64,000 bases of DNA from Acetohalobium arabaticum DSM 5501 (GCF_000144695.1 NC_014378.1:1-64000), one strand, 5' to 3'. Shown: positions 15,898-23,058, counted from the first letter of the stretch. A program made the numbers and translations. Notes: generated by a model not told the origin, from the letters alone.

Positions 15898-16425
15898 ATG
15901 AAGAAAGTTCAAAAAGAATTAATTTTGACTTTATTTTTGGTTGGAATATTGCTTTTAGTAGGTTGTACACAGACAGAGTTAAGAGAAAAAGCCAGTGATG
16001 TGCCTATTAAACCAAAAGTTGATTTTAAAGCTCCTGATTTTACTTTAACTGATCTAAATGGTAAAAAAGTAAAATTATCTGATTTTAAAGGTCAAGTAGT
16101 CTTTTTAAACTTTTGGGCTACTTGGTGTCCCCCTTGTCGGGCTGAAATGCCTCATATTCAGGAAATTCATCAGGAGAAGGGGAATAAAGTAAAAGTATTA
16201 GCTGTAAATGTAAAAGAATCTCCTAAAAAAGTCAAAGAGTTTATGGAAAAGAATGGTTATAATTTCACTGTATTAATGGATAAGACTGGAGAGGTAGCTA
16301 ATGATTATCTAGTTAGGGGGATTCCTAAAACTTTAATTATCAATCAGGAAAGAGTAATTACAACTGAACATGTTGGTAGTATGAATAAGACGAAAATGAA
16401 TAATTTACTTACTGAAGCATTTTAA
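15898..16425 (+). CDS. TlpA/ResA-like thioredoxin-fold lipoprotein
   Basis: This 175-residue protein is a probable membrane-anchored thiol-disulfide oxidoreductase on the outer face of the cell membrane. The N-terminus is a lipoprotein signal (MKKVQKELILTLFLVGILLLVG) ending at Cys23 in the lipobox. The thioredoxin-like domain starts at about 42 (APDFTLTDLNGKKVKLSDFKG), with the redox motif WCPPC at 76-80 and the cis-proline region RGIPKTLII near 148. In ResA relatives it reduces cytochrome c thiols or other exported proteins. The substrate here is unknown. GAGAGGGG precedes the ATG. It stands alone between the rRNA operon and sppA, so it offers no operon hint. Confidence 0.88.
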   Translation: MKKVQKELILTLFLVGILLLVGCTQTELREKASDVPIKPKVDFKAPDFTLTDLNGKKVKLSDFKGQVVFLNFWATWCPPCRAEMPHIQEIHQEKGNKVKVLAVNVKESPKKVKEFMEKNGYNFTVLMDKTGEVANDYLVRGIPKTLIINQERVITTEHVGSMNKTKMNNLLTEAF

Positions 16426-16501
16426 TTTAAAGCAAAGCTCTTGATTATCGCCGATTCTTATTATCTACATAACTTTGAATTAATTTCGGGAGGTTTAGTT
16501 A

Positions 16502-17482
16502 ATGGGGTTTAGTATCAAAAAAATGACAGTTTCAATTTTATTGAGTTTTTTAATCATTTTAGTAATTTTAGGAGGTTTAGGTTTTTTATTAATTAATTTT
16601 TTAGGAAACAGTGACCAGGCTGGAGTTGAAAGTATAGCAGTTATTAATATTCATGGTCCTATTTCAGTTGGAGGAACTCAAGAAGTTTTAAGTACTTCAC
16701 AGACTAATGCCAGTGAAGTTATAAAGCAGATTAATGAAGCTAAGGATAATAAAAAGATTAAAGCCTTGTTATTGCGAGTAAATAGTCCTGGAGGTAGTTC
16801 AGCTGCTTCAGATGAAATATATCGTGAACTAAAAAAGTTTAAAAAGACAGGTAAACCAGTAGTTATTTCGATGGGAGATATAGCTACTTCTGGAGGTTAT
16901 TATATTTCAGCTATTGCTGATCAAATTTATGCTAATCCTTCTACAATTACTGGAAGTATAGGGGTGATTATGCAGTTTAAAAATTTACAAGATCTTTATG
17001 ATAAATTAGGTGTTGATTCAATTACTTTTAAAAGCGGCCCTTATAAAGATATCGGTAATCCAGATCGAAAGTTAACAGCAGAAGAGAAAGAATTATTACA
17101 GAATATGGTTGATGAAGTTTATCAGGAATTTTTAACTGCAGTTGCTGAAGGAAGAAGTATGTCTAAATCTAAAGTAGAGAAATTGGCTGATGGTAGGATT
17201 TATAATGGCCGAAAGGCTAAAAAGTTAGGATTAGTAGATGAAATGGGAACTTTTTATGATGCAGTAAAGACTACTGCTAAATTAGCAGAGATGAAAGCGG
17301 ATCCTAATTTAATTTATTATAATCGTTCTTCGCCTTTAGAACGTTTTTTTCGTTCCACTACTAATTTAATTAAAGGAGTATTATTACAGCAAGGATTAAA
17401 GATCAATTCAAATAACCCTAATGAATTATATTATCACTTATTACAAGAGGAAAAGGTTAATAATCTGGAATTAGAGTATTAA
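16502..17482 (+). CDS. sppA: signal peptide peptidase SppA (S49)
   Basis: SppA is a membrane-bound serine protease that degrades cleaved signal peptides. An N-terminal membrane anchor spans about residues 9-33. The S49 core has LLLRVNSPGGSSAASDEIYREL, the nucleophile Ser130 in DIATSGGYYISA and the general-base Lys182 in SGPYKDIGNP, the Ser/Lys dyad of the short (Bacillus-like) SppA form. The length of 326 fits that form, and the N-terminal duplicated half of E. coli SppA is absent. GGGAGG lies about nine bases before the ATG. It is followed by a convergent hairpin at 17561-17600. Confidence 0.95.
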   Translation: MGFSIKKMTVSILLSFLIILVILGGLGFLLINFLGNSDQAGVESIAVINIHGPISVGGTQEVLSTSQTNASEVIKQINEAKDNKKIKALLLRVNSPGGSSAASDEIYRELKKFKKTGKPVVISMGDIATSGGYYISAIADQIYANPSTITGSIGVIMQFKNLQDLYDKLGVDSITFKSGPYKDIGNPDRKLTAEEKELLQNMVDEVYQEFLTAVAEGRSMSKSKVEKLADGRIYNGRKAKKLGLVDEMGTFYDAVKTTAKLAEMKADPNLIYYNRSSPLERFFRSTTNLIKGVLLQQGLKINSNNPNELYYHLLQEEKVNNLELEY

Positions 17483-17560
17483 CCTTTGATTAATAAGATT
17501 TAACAAGGTAGGGGCTAATTATAGACTTCATTCTTCACTCTATAATTATCTATAAATTTT

Positions 17561-17600
17561 AATGGAGCAGGATAGGTTATATAATCTATCCTGCTCCATT
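17561..17600. terminator. 15-bp perfect hairpin, probably bidirectional terminator
   Basis: AATGGAGCAGGATAG (17561-17575) pairs perfectly with CTATCCTGCTCCATT (17586-17600) around a ten-base loop. It lies between the sppA stop and the end of a short minus-strand reading frame, so it can serve both. Neither side has a clear T-run. Confidence 0.6.
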
Positions 17601-17610
17601 AAGGTTATTA

Positions 17611-17838
17611 TCACCTATTTCTTGGGGCACAGCCTCTATTTTTAAACCTTTTTCCTCTGCCTTGGAGACCAAACCTTTAGTCTTGGAATCTTCTTATACT
17701 TGGAGTAGACATCATTGGATTAAAGCTTACTCTTCCACAAGGCATAGTATATGCACCATTTTCTTCTGCTGCTATAACTGTCATACCCAAAGACAATAGC
17801 AATACTAATACTGTCATATCTGTTACTGCTTTCTTTAT
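17611..17838 (-). CDS. possible secreted small protein, AUA start, in-frame stop
   Basis: Not recognised. On the minus strand a GGAAGG (17845-17850) is followed six bases later by ATA (17838). From there the frame reads as an ideal Sec signal: KK, then TVLVLLLSLGMTVIAA, then AEENGAYTMPCGRVSFNP. The first ATG in frame is eight codons in (17817) and has no Shine-Dalgarno, so AUA is the better-placed start. A TAA at 17677-17679 ends a 53-residue product. The same frame continues as RFGLQGRGKRFKNRGC and stops at 17611, just before the hairpin at 17561-17600. Either a short peptide is made, or this is a recently inactivated gene of about 75 codons. It is divergent from feoA. Confidence 0.4.
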
Positions 17839-17917
17839 ATCAATCCTTCCTTAATTATAATTTAAATCATGCACGTTTTTTTATTAAGGTTCATAATATA
17901 TAAGTGACTTTTAAGTG

Positions 17918-17950
17918 TTAGCTTAAGTTAACATAGTTAATTTAAGCTAA
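17918..17950. promoter_or_regulatory. inverted repeat upstream of feoA, candidate metal-regulator operator
   Basis: TTAGCTTAA (17918-17926) and TTAAGCTAA (17942-17950) form an inverted repeat, with GTTAAC between them, 30 bases before the feoA start. DtxR/IdeR-family operators are AT-rich inverted repeats of this general kind, and a DtxR-family gene lies at the end of the same locus. Binding is inferred. Confidence 0.45.
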
Positions 17951-17979
17951 ATTTAAATATAGGAAAGGGGGGGATAAGT

Positions 17980-18225
17980 GTGAAATTAACCAATATACCA
18001 ATAGGTAAAAGTGGTAAAGTAATGCGTCTTACTTGCCAAGGACAGAAAAGAAGAAGATTATTAGATTTAGGGTTGATCCCGGGAACTATAGTAAGGGCTA
18101 AGCAGAAGAGCCCATTCGGTGATCCAATTGCTTTTGAAATCAGAGGAGCTACAATGGCTTTGAGAAGTGAAGAAACAGAGGCAGTTATCATAGAAGAAGT
18201 GAAAAAAAATAAAAAAGTTAGTTAA
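17980..18225 (+). CDS. feoA: FeoA ferrous iron transport protein A
   Basis: FeoA is a small cytoplasmic SH3-like protein that supports the ferrous-iron transporter FeoB. The 81 residues show the standard MKLTNIPIGKSGKVMRL start, then RRRLLDLGLIPGTIVRAKQKSPFGDPIAFEIRGATMALR, which is the FeoA fold almost complete. The GTG start is preceded by AGGAAAGGGGGG. It is followed after 15 bases by the GTPase part of FeoB, indicating one operon. The inverted repeat upstream suggests control by a metal-responsive regulator, probably the one encoded at 20400-20885. Confidence 0.95.
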   Translation: MKLTNIPIGKSGKVMRLTCQGQKRRRLLDLGLIPGTIVRAKQKSPFGDPIAFEIRGATMALRSEETEAVIIEEVKKNKKVS

Positions 18226-18240
18226 GAAAGGAGGAAAAAA

Positions 18241-19044
18241 ATGGAACCAAAAGCTGATTCGGATCAAATTAGTCTATTGCGCGAGTCATTCAATATTAAT
18301 TTCAAAAGAGGAAATCCGGTTATTGCTTTAGCAGGAAATCCTAATACCGGAAAAAGTACTGTTTTTAATGGCTTGACAGGATTAAAACAAGATACCGGTA
18401 ACTGGCCTGGTAAAACGGTAACACAAGCACAAGGCTATTATACTTATCAAAATCAAGATTATATATTAGTTGATTTACCAGGTACCTATTCTTTATTAGC
18501 TAATTCTACTGATGAACAGGTAGCTAGAGATTTTATCTGTTTTGCACAACCAGATGCAACTATTGTAGTTGTTGATGCAACTAAATTAGAACGAAATCTT
18601 AACTTAGTTCTACAGATAATGGAACTTACTAACAATGTAGTTGTCTGTTTGAATTTAATGGATGAAGCAAGACGCAAAAATATTGAGATTGATGTAGAAG
18701 GTTTAAGTCAGGATTTACAGATTCCTATAATTCCTACTGTTGCTCCAAAAAAGATTGGTTTAGAAAAGCTTAAAGACAAAATAGCTGATATTGTAACAGG
18801 AAGAATAAAAGTAACTCCAAAACAAATTAAATACTCTTCACAAATAGAAGAGGCAATAGAAAAGATTTTACCAGATTTAGAAGCTATTTTACCTGATTAT
18901 ATAAATTCTCGTTGGGTGGCTTTACAACTAATTGAAGGAGATAATAGCATTCTTGAAGCAATGCAGACTTATTATCCTGAACAGATTGTAAAAGAAATTA
19001 CAGCTAACTTACAAAGCGAGGTGAAGGCAGGTGGAGCTTTCTGA
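18241..19044 (+). CDS. feoB: FeoB GTPase half (split FeoB, N-terminal part)
   Basis: This protein carries only the soluble half of the ferrous-iron transporter FeoB. It shows a 22-residue leader, the G1 P-loop GNPNTGKST (32-40), G3 DLPG (78-81) and G4 NLMD (138-141), followed by the helical GDI-like region (about 175-260). It stops at 267 residues, where normal FeoB would run on into the membrane. The membrane half is encoded by the next gene, which overlaps this one by 14 bases and is in another frame. A natural two-gene split or a fixed frameshift are both possible. The overlap with its own start codon and SD-like GAGGTGAAGG favours coupled translation of two polypeptides. Confidence 0.92.
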   Translation: MEPKADSDQISLLRESFNINFKRGNPVIALAGNPNTGKSTVFNGLTGLKQDTGNWPGKTVTQAQGYYTYQNQDYILVDLPGTYSLLANSTDEQVARDFICFAQPDATIVVVDATKLERNLNLVLQIMELTNNVVVCLNLMDEARRKNIEIDVEGLSQDLQIPIIPTVAPKKIGLEKLKDKIADIVTGRIKVTPKQIKYSSQIEEAIEKILPDLEAILPDYINSRWVALQLIEGDNSILEAMQTYYPEQIVKEITANLQSEVKAGGAF

Positions 19045-20428
19045 GTCAAATCAATTAAATTCAATTACAGAAAAAGTTAATCGCTTATTTAATAAAGAGG
19101 AAAGAGAAGAACTAAGTGATCAAATGGTAAAAGATATTTATACTAAAGCTGAAAGAATAGCAAACAGGAATACAAAAGTTAAAGAAGGGAAAACATCTAA
19201 TTGGGAAGAAAAACTAGATAGAATTTTAACTTCAAAGTGGACTGGATTTCCAATTATGTTACTTATGCTGGGCGGAGTCTTCTGGATTACCTTAGTAGGA
19301 GCAAGTTATCCTTCCTCAATACTTAATAAAGCCTTGTTTTCAGTTGAAGGAGTTCTAAGTGATATGGTTATGTCTTTAGGTATTCCAGAGTGGTTACATG
19401 GATTATTAATTGACGGTGTGTATCGAACAGTAGCCTGGGTTATAGCAGTTATGTTTCCGCCTATGGCAATCTTTTTTCCTTTATTCACATTATTGGAGGA
19501 TCTAGGTTACCTGCCTCGAGTAGCATTTAATTTAGATAACTTCTTTAAGAAAGCAGGAGCCCACGGTAAGCAGGCTCTAACTATGAGTATGGGGTTTGGC
19601 TGTAATGCTGCGGGAGTAATTGCAACTAGAATTATCGATTCACCACGAGAAAAATTGATAGCTATTTTAACTAATAACTTTGTTCCCTGTAATGGACGTT
19701 TTCCAACTTTAATTATACTTTCTAGTCTCTTTATGACTGGAATTGCAGGTGGAATGTATAATTCATTTGTAGCAGCAGGTATAGTAGTAGGTATAGTCCT
19801 GGTTGGTATTATGATGACTTTTGTGGTTTCCTGGGGGCTTTCTAAAACTATTTTAAAAGGAAAACCATCCTCATTTACCTTAGAGTTACCCCCATTTAGG
19901 AAACCACAGTTGGGTAAAGTTTTAGTTAGGTCATTTATAGATAGAACATTATTTGTTCTAGGGCGAGCAATTATGGTAGCAGCTCCGGCAGGAATTATAG
20001 TCTGGGTATTAGCCAATACTACTATTAATAGAGCTAGTCTCATTACTCATTTAGCTAATTGGCTTGATCCTTTTGCTACTCTATTAGGCATGGATGGCTT
20101 TATTCTACTGGCTTTCTTCTTGGGACTACCGGCTAATGAAATTGTATTACCAGTGTTATTAATGAGTTATTTATCAACCGGAACTATGCTAGAACCTGGA
20201 AGCATGGAAAGTTTCAAAAATATTTTAGTAAATAACGGTTGGACCTGGGTAACTGCATTATCAACAATGTTATTTTCTCTCTTACATTTTCCCTGCGGAA
20301 CTACACTATTAACAATTAAAAAAGAAACTGATAGTCTTAAATGGACTATTTTTGCTGGAGTATTGACTTTAGGTATAGCAGTTATAGTTACCTTTATAGT
20401 TAATCAAATGATTCATATCTTTTTATAA
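19031..20428 (+). CDS. feoB: FeoB membrane half (split FeoB, C-terminal part)
   Basis: This 465-residue protein is the membrane permease part of FeoB. A soluble lead-in of about 70 residues (including DIYTKAERIANRNTKV, the usual FeoB segment before the first helix) is followed by about eight to ten membrane helices. Conserved gate features are present: SMGFGCNAAG, FVPCNGRFPT, LPANEIVLPVLLMSY and LLHFPCGTT. It starts with GTG inside the end of the GTPase gene and reads in the next frame. Together the two products cover all FeoB domains, about 730 residues. The 3' end overlaps the convergent DtxR-family gene by 29 bases, so the two transcripts are antisense at their ends. Confidence 0.92.
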   Translation: MELSESNQLNSITEKVNRLFNKEEREELSDQMVKDIYTKAERIANRNTKVKEGKTSNWEEKLDRILTSKWTGFPIMLLMLGGVFWITLVGASYPSSILNKALFSVEGVLSDMVMSLGIPEWLHGLLIDGVYRTVAWVIAVMFPPMAIFFPLFTLLEDLGYLPRVAFNLDNFFKKAGAHGKQALTMSMGFGCNAAGVIATRIIDSPREKLIAILTNNFVPCNGRFPTLIILSSLFMTGIAGGMYNSFVAAGIVVGIVLVGIMMTFVVSWGLSKTILKGKPSSFTLELPPFRKPQLGKVLVRSFIDRTLFVLGRAIMVAAPAGIIVWVLANTTINRASLITHLANWLDPFATLLGMDGFILLAFFLGLPANEIVLPVLLMSYLSTGTMLEPGSMESFKNILVNNGWTWVTALSTMLFSLLHFPCGTTLLTIKKETDSLKWTIFAGVLTLGIAVIVTFIVNQMIHIFL

Positions 20429-20885
20429 GTAGATTAAAATCATCCTGGGAATTATCCTGGGATGATTCTGTGTTCATGAATTTTTCTTGAAAGTCAAAAA
20501 AATCTTGTTGGTACTCTGGATGCTGTTTGAAAAATGCAACTAAACAGGTGATGGCATCAACTGTTTTCTGGGATAGATAATGCTCCATAGCTTCTGCTTC
20601 TTGATATTTATCACAGTTACTACCAATAACATGAAGGAAATCTCTTAAAAGTTTATTCCTGGTAACCAAGAAATTACCAACTTCCTGCCCTTTTTTTGTT
20701 AATTGAATATTTTTATAGCGTTCATAATCTAAGTAACCCTTCTCACTTAATTTCTTAACAGCTTTAGTCACTGATGGAAGTGAGACATCTAACTTATCAG
20801 CAATATCAGTAGTTCGTACATAACCTTGTTGATCTAAAAAGCGGTAGATTTCTTCTAGATAATCTTCTAAACTTGGTGAAAGCAT
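20400..20885 (-). CDS. DtxR/MntR-family metal-dependent regulator
   Basis: The 161-residue protein has a DtxR-type winged helix (LEDYLEEIYRFLDQQGYVRTTDIADKLDVSLPSVTKAVKKLSEKGYL, residues about 6-52) and a dimerisation/metal-binding helical domain with the typical RNKLLRDFLHVIG and EAEAMEHYLS ligand segments (Glu/His near 97-102). It lacks the SH3 third domain of DtxR, so it is MntR-sized. Facing feoAB, it is a likely iron or manganese sensor for that operon. Its own leader has a perfect 15-bp palindrome at 20928-20942, over the probable -35 region, which suggests autorepression. Which metal it senses cannot be read from the sequence. Confidence 0.88.
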   Translation of the reverse strand: MLSPSLEDYLEEIYRFLDQQGYVRTTDIADKLDVSLPSVTKAVKKLSEKGYLDYERYKNIQLTKKGQEVGNFLVTRNKLLRDFLHVIGSNCDKYQEAEAMEHYLSQKTVDAITCLVAFFKQHPEYQQDFFDFQEKFMNTESSQDNSQDDFNLLIKRYESFD

Positions 20886-20927
20886 ACTTTTCTCTCCTAA
20901 GTTCTCCTTTATTATAATACTATATGT

Positions 20928-20942
20928 AACTAAAGTTTAGTT
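20928..20942 (-). promoter_or_regulatory. palindromic operator candidate of the DtxR-family gene
   Basis: AACTAAAGTTTAGTT is a perfect 15-base palindrome. On the minus strand it ends about 10 bases before a TATAAT (complement of 20911-20916), so a bound dimer would block the promoter of the 20400-20885 gene. Confidence 0.55.
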
Positions 20943-21003
20943 TAGAAGTAGAGAATTTAATCCCTGAATAAAAGTATCACCAACAGCAAGAAGCAGATGG
21001 TGA

Positions 21004-21174
21004 ACTTTTTTAACCATAACTACTGATGATGTTACAAGAGTAATGAACAAAGTATTACTCAAAGCTGACTTATTTGAAGTGCTTAATGAAGAAAAACCAA
21101 CTTTAATTAGTGACAATAGTACTCAATTTACTACTAATGACTTTAAAGCAATGCACATAAATTTATATCTTTGA
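21004..21174 (+). pseudogene. fragment of an rve-type (IS3-like) transposase
   Basis: One frame reads TTDDVTRVMNKVLLKADLF, then EEKPTLISDNSTQFTTNDFKAM, and stops at 21172. LISDNxxQFT is the second catalytic Asp motif of integrase-core transposases of the IS3 kind. Only about 55 codons remain, and a stop lies immediately upstream, so this is a dead remnant. Its 3' end overlaps the convergent 180-codon gene by about 12 bases. It marks an insertion scar at the edge of the accessory stretch. Confidence 0.6.
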
Positions 21175-21705
21175 TACTTTAATTAAATAGTCTTGAATTA
21201 AAGTTATATTTTGGATAACTAAATCTAACAATAATTTCATTTCTTGTGGACCATGTTCTTGATTTTCTGCACTAAAATCATAATATAATGCTTTTACCAC
21301 TTCTTGAATCCGATTTATTTTTTTATTTGAAGAACTACTCTGATAAATTTTCATTAATCTATCCGCTTTAGCTTTTGCTTTATCTACCAACGTATTTGTT
21401 TGTTGATTTAAATTATAAAAATTAATATTCTTTTCTGCAATTAAAAAAGAAAAATGATAAAAAATATCTTCTATTTTTTTGGAACGCATACTTAGATTAT
21501 TAGTTTTTATAGTTAACTTATAATTAAATAGATAAATAGAAGTTAATAATAAGGCTATTTCTTGTTTTGATTTTTTCGTACTCTTTAATTCTTCCATTAA
21601 CTCTTGGTTTTCATTGGAAAGTAAATCAATCAATTCTTCTGCTATTTCAATCTCCGAAATAACATTACTTCTATTAAATACTTTTTTTAATACTTTAAAT
21701 ATCAT
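21163..21705 (-). CDS. hypothetical helical protein, 180 residues
   Basis: Not recognised. The product is almost wholly charged helix (SEIEIAEELIDLLSNENQELMEELKSTKKSKQEIALLL), without a signal peptide, membrane segment or cysteine motif. A hydrophobic patch LLLTSIYLFNYKL near 52-64 is too polar at its ends for a clear transmembrane helix. AAGGAGG seven bases before the ATG shows that it is probably translated. It lies between a transposase fragment and a region of inverted repeats and may have arrived with mobile DNA. Codon use is AT-rich like the neighbours. No function can be proposed. Confidence 0.6.
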   Translation of the reverse strand: MIFKVLKKVFNRSNVISEIEIAEELIDLLSNENQELMEELKSTKKSKQEIALLLTSIYLFNYKLTIKTNNLSMRSKKIEDIFYHFSFLIAEKNINFYNLNQQTNTLVDKAKAKADRLMKIYQSSSSNKKINRIQEVVKALYYDFSAENQEHGPQEMKLLLDLVIQNITLIQDYLIKVSKI

Positions 21706-21754
21706 TTCAAGGCCTCCTTTAAAATGAAATTTATAATGTATAAAAAATAAAAAA

Positions 21755-21777
21755 CCTCATATTCTATAAATATGAGG
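21755..21777. terminator. hairpin of 9 bp
   Basis: CCTCATATT (21755-21763) pairs with AATATGAGG (21769-21777) around a five-base loop, in the leader of the minus-strand gene. It is flanked by A- and T-rich bases but its role is unclear. Confidence 0.35.
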
Positions 21778-21924
21778 AGGTTTCACCACTAACTCCATAT
21801 AACTTAGGTGACCAAATACAAGTTATACTTCAACGTTCTCATTATTAAATTTTTTTAATCACATGTTATTATAATTATACTATTTTTTAACATAAAATTC
21901 AAAAAATAATAAGTTAAAATCAAA

Positions 21925-21952
21925 AAAGAGGTGAATTTTAATTCACCTCTTT
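21925..21952. terminator. tetraloop hairpin, terminator-like
   Basis: AAAGAGGTGAAT (21925-21936) and ATTCACCTCTTT (21941-21952) form a perfect 12-bp stem with a four-base loop. The A/T ends would terminate transcription in either direction. No intact gene adjoins it, so it may belong to lost mobile DNA. Confidence 0.55.
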
Positions 21953-22017
21953 AAATAATATAAACGAATTTCATAAATATGAAGCCTATCATTTCAAGAG
22001 TTTATAGAAATATAAAC

Positions 22018-22330
22018 AGGCTTCACTCCATTTTTATCGTAATACATAATAGGCAAAAAAACACAGAAAGGAGTGAAGCCTATTATGTATGTTCAACAAT
22101 AAAGGTTATTTTTCTTGGAAGAATTGATATTTTCTAATTTAGACCTTGCTAAAATAACACATGAAATTAGATGTAATTTCAATAAAGGACCAACTGGTTA
22201 TTAACTCTATTATTGAAGAATTAGTTAATAAGCGAGTGCAAAATAGCCCGACAGAATTTAATTGGTCTTGGTTTAAAAATAGAAAGGAAATGCTTAATCT
22301 TGCAATTTAAAATATTTATAAGGAGGTGTG
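22018..22330. mobile_element. degenerate insertion-element remnant with nested inverted repeats
   Basis: AGGCTTCACTCC (22018-22029) and TACATAATAGGC (22043-22054) are both complementary to parts of one 20-base stretch at 22070-22090 (GGAGTGAAGCCT overlapping GCCTATTATGTA). Just after it a broken frame reads MYVQQ, stop, then LDLAKITHEIRCNFNKGPTGY, and later FNWSWFKNRKEMLNLAI, with several stops. This has the look of a decayed transposase behind its terminal repeat, but I cannot name the family. No intact gene lies between 21706 and 22611. Confidence 0.4.
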
Positions 22331-22331
22331 A

Positions 22332-22602
22332 AACCCTGGTTATAACCAAGTTGTGGTTTAACAACTAGGTTTCGGTAAACCACCACCTAGCTCTATTAAG
22401 TTGGAAGGAAAAGAGTTTGCCGTAATTACTAACTTCAAGGGCAAGGTAACGCCTTGGTTTTTGTAGCATCTTGTTTTCAAAGGCAAATTGAGAATTGCCA
22501 ACTGTGCAGAAGTTGCCCTTAGTGGTTGAAACCTGTGAAACCACAATTTTTAATCTATATTAATTATATATAGATAGTTCTAGATAAGTTTTTATAACCA
22601 GG
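22332..22602 (+). ncRNA. HEARO / IscB omega-RNA-like structured element without an ORF
   Basis: A roughly 270-base non-coding block with GC content above its surroundings. CCTGGTTAT (22335-22343) pairs with ATAACCAGG (22594-22602) and closes the element. GTGGTTTA (22353-22360) pairs with TAAACCAC (22376-22383), and CTAGGT in its loop (22365-22370) can form a pseudoknot with ACCTAG (22385-22390). Downstream are GGGCAAGGTAACGCC, an ATTGCCAACTGTGCAGAAG segment and a final GTGGTT/AACCAC hairpin. These resemble HEARO RNAs, now known as guide RNAs of IscB/IsrB nucleases. That assignment is from memory and not computed. No nuclease gene is present: a DUF296 gene follows ten bases later. The element sits right after GTGA. 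Confidence 0.55.
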
Positions 22603-22611
22603 ATAAAATTA

Positions 22612-23058
22612 ATGGAGTATACAGAAGCAAGTATCGGAAGAATATTCATTTTACGTCTTGAAACTGGAGATCAAATTCCAGAAACAATTGAAGAATTTGC
22701 TGAAACTAAAGGAATTGACTCTGCAACAGTATTATTTATTGGTGGGGCAGATAAAGAAGGGGAGGTTGCTGTAGGACCTAAAGATGGCTCTGCTAAGCAA
22801 CCTATTCCTGATACCAAAAAATTAAGTGGAGTTAGTGAAGCAATAGGAGCAGGAACAATTTTTACTAACGAAAATAAGCTTCCAAAATTACATCTGCATT
22901 CTTCTTTTGGGCGAAAAGATAAAACAATTACTGGATGTACAAAAGCAGGAGGAATAGATATTTGGAATATTGGGGAAGTTATTATTTTAGAACTTAATAA
23001 TCATTCAGCTTATAGAAAGATTGATCCTGAAACTGGATTTGAGCTGTTAGAAGTTTAA
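22612..23058 (+). CDS. DUF296/PPC-domain protein
   Basis: The 148 residues form one PPC (DUF296) domain: FILRLETGDQIPETIEEFAETKGIDSATVLFIGGADK, then the conserved histidine strand KLHLHSSFGRKD, then GCTKAGGIDIWNIGEVIILEL. Related proteins in plants bind AT-rich DNA. Bacterial stand-alone versions are uncharacterised and may bind a metal through the HLH histidines. The local SD is poor (AGGA at 22600-22603). A good AAGGAGGTG at 22320-22328 is separated from the ATG by the structured element at 22332-22602, so expression of this gene may depend on that RNA. A strong terminator follows at 23091-23131. Confidence 0.9.
   Translation: MEYTEASIGRIFILRLETGDQIPETIEEFAETKGIDSATVLFIGGADKEGEVAVGPKDGSAKQPIPDTKKLSGVSEAIGAGTIFTNENKLPKLHLHSSFGRKDKTITGCTKAGGIDIWNIGEVIILELNNHSAYRKIDPETGFELLEV

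Noticed and set aside
18241-20428. feoB read as a simple frameshift pseudogene
   Set aside because: Both parts keep all motifs, the second has its own GTG and an SD-like GAGGTGAAGG, and the overlap is of the kind seen in coupled genes. A sequencing error cannot be excluded and is noted in the finding.
20439-20468. Imperfect hairpin near the 3' end of feoB as its terminator
   Set aside because: It lies inside the convergent DtxR-family coding region, has two G-T pairs and no T-run, so I do not call it.
22358-22546. 62-codon minus-strand frame
   Set aside because: It lies wholly within the structured omega-RNA-like element and its composition follows the stems. No SD.
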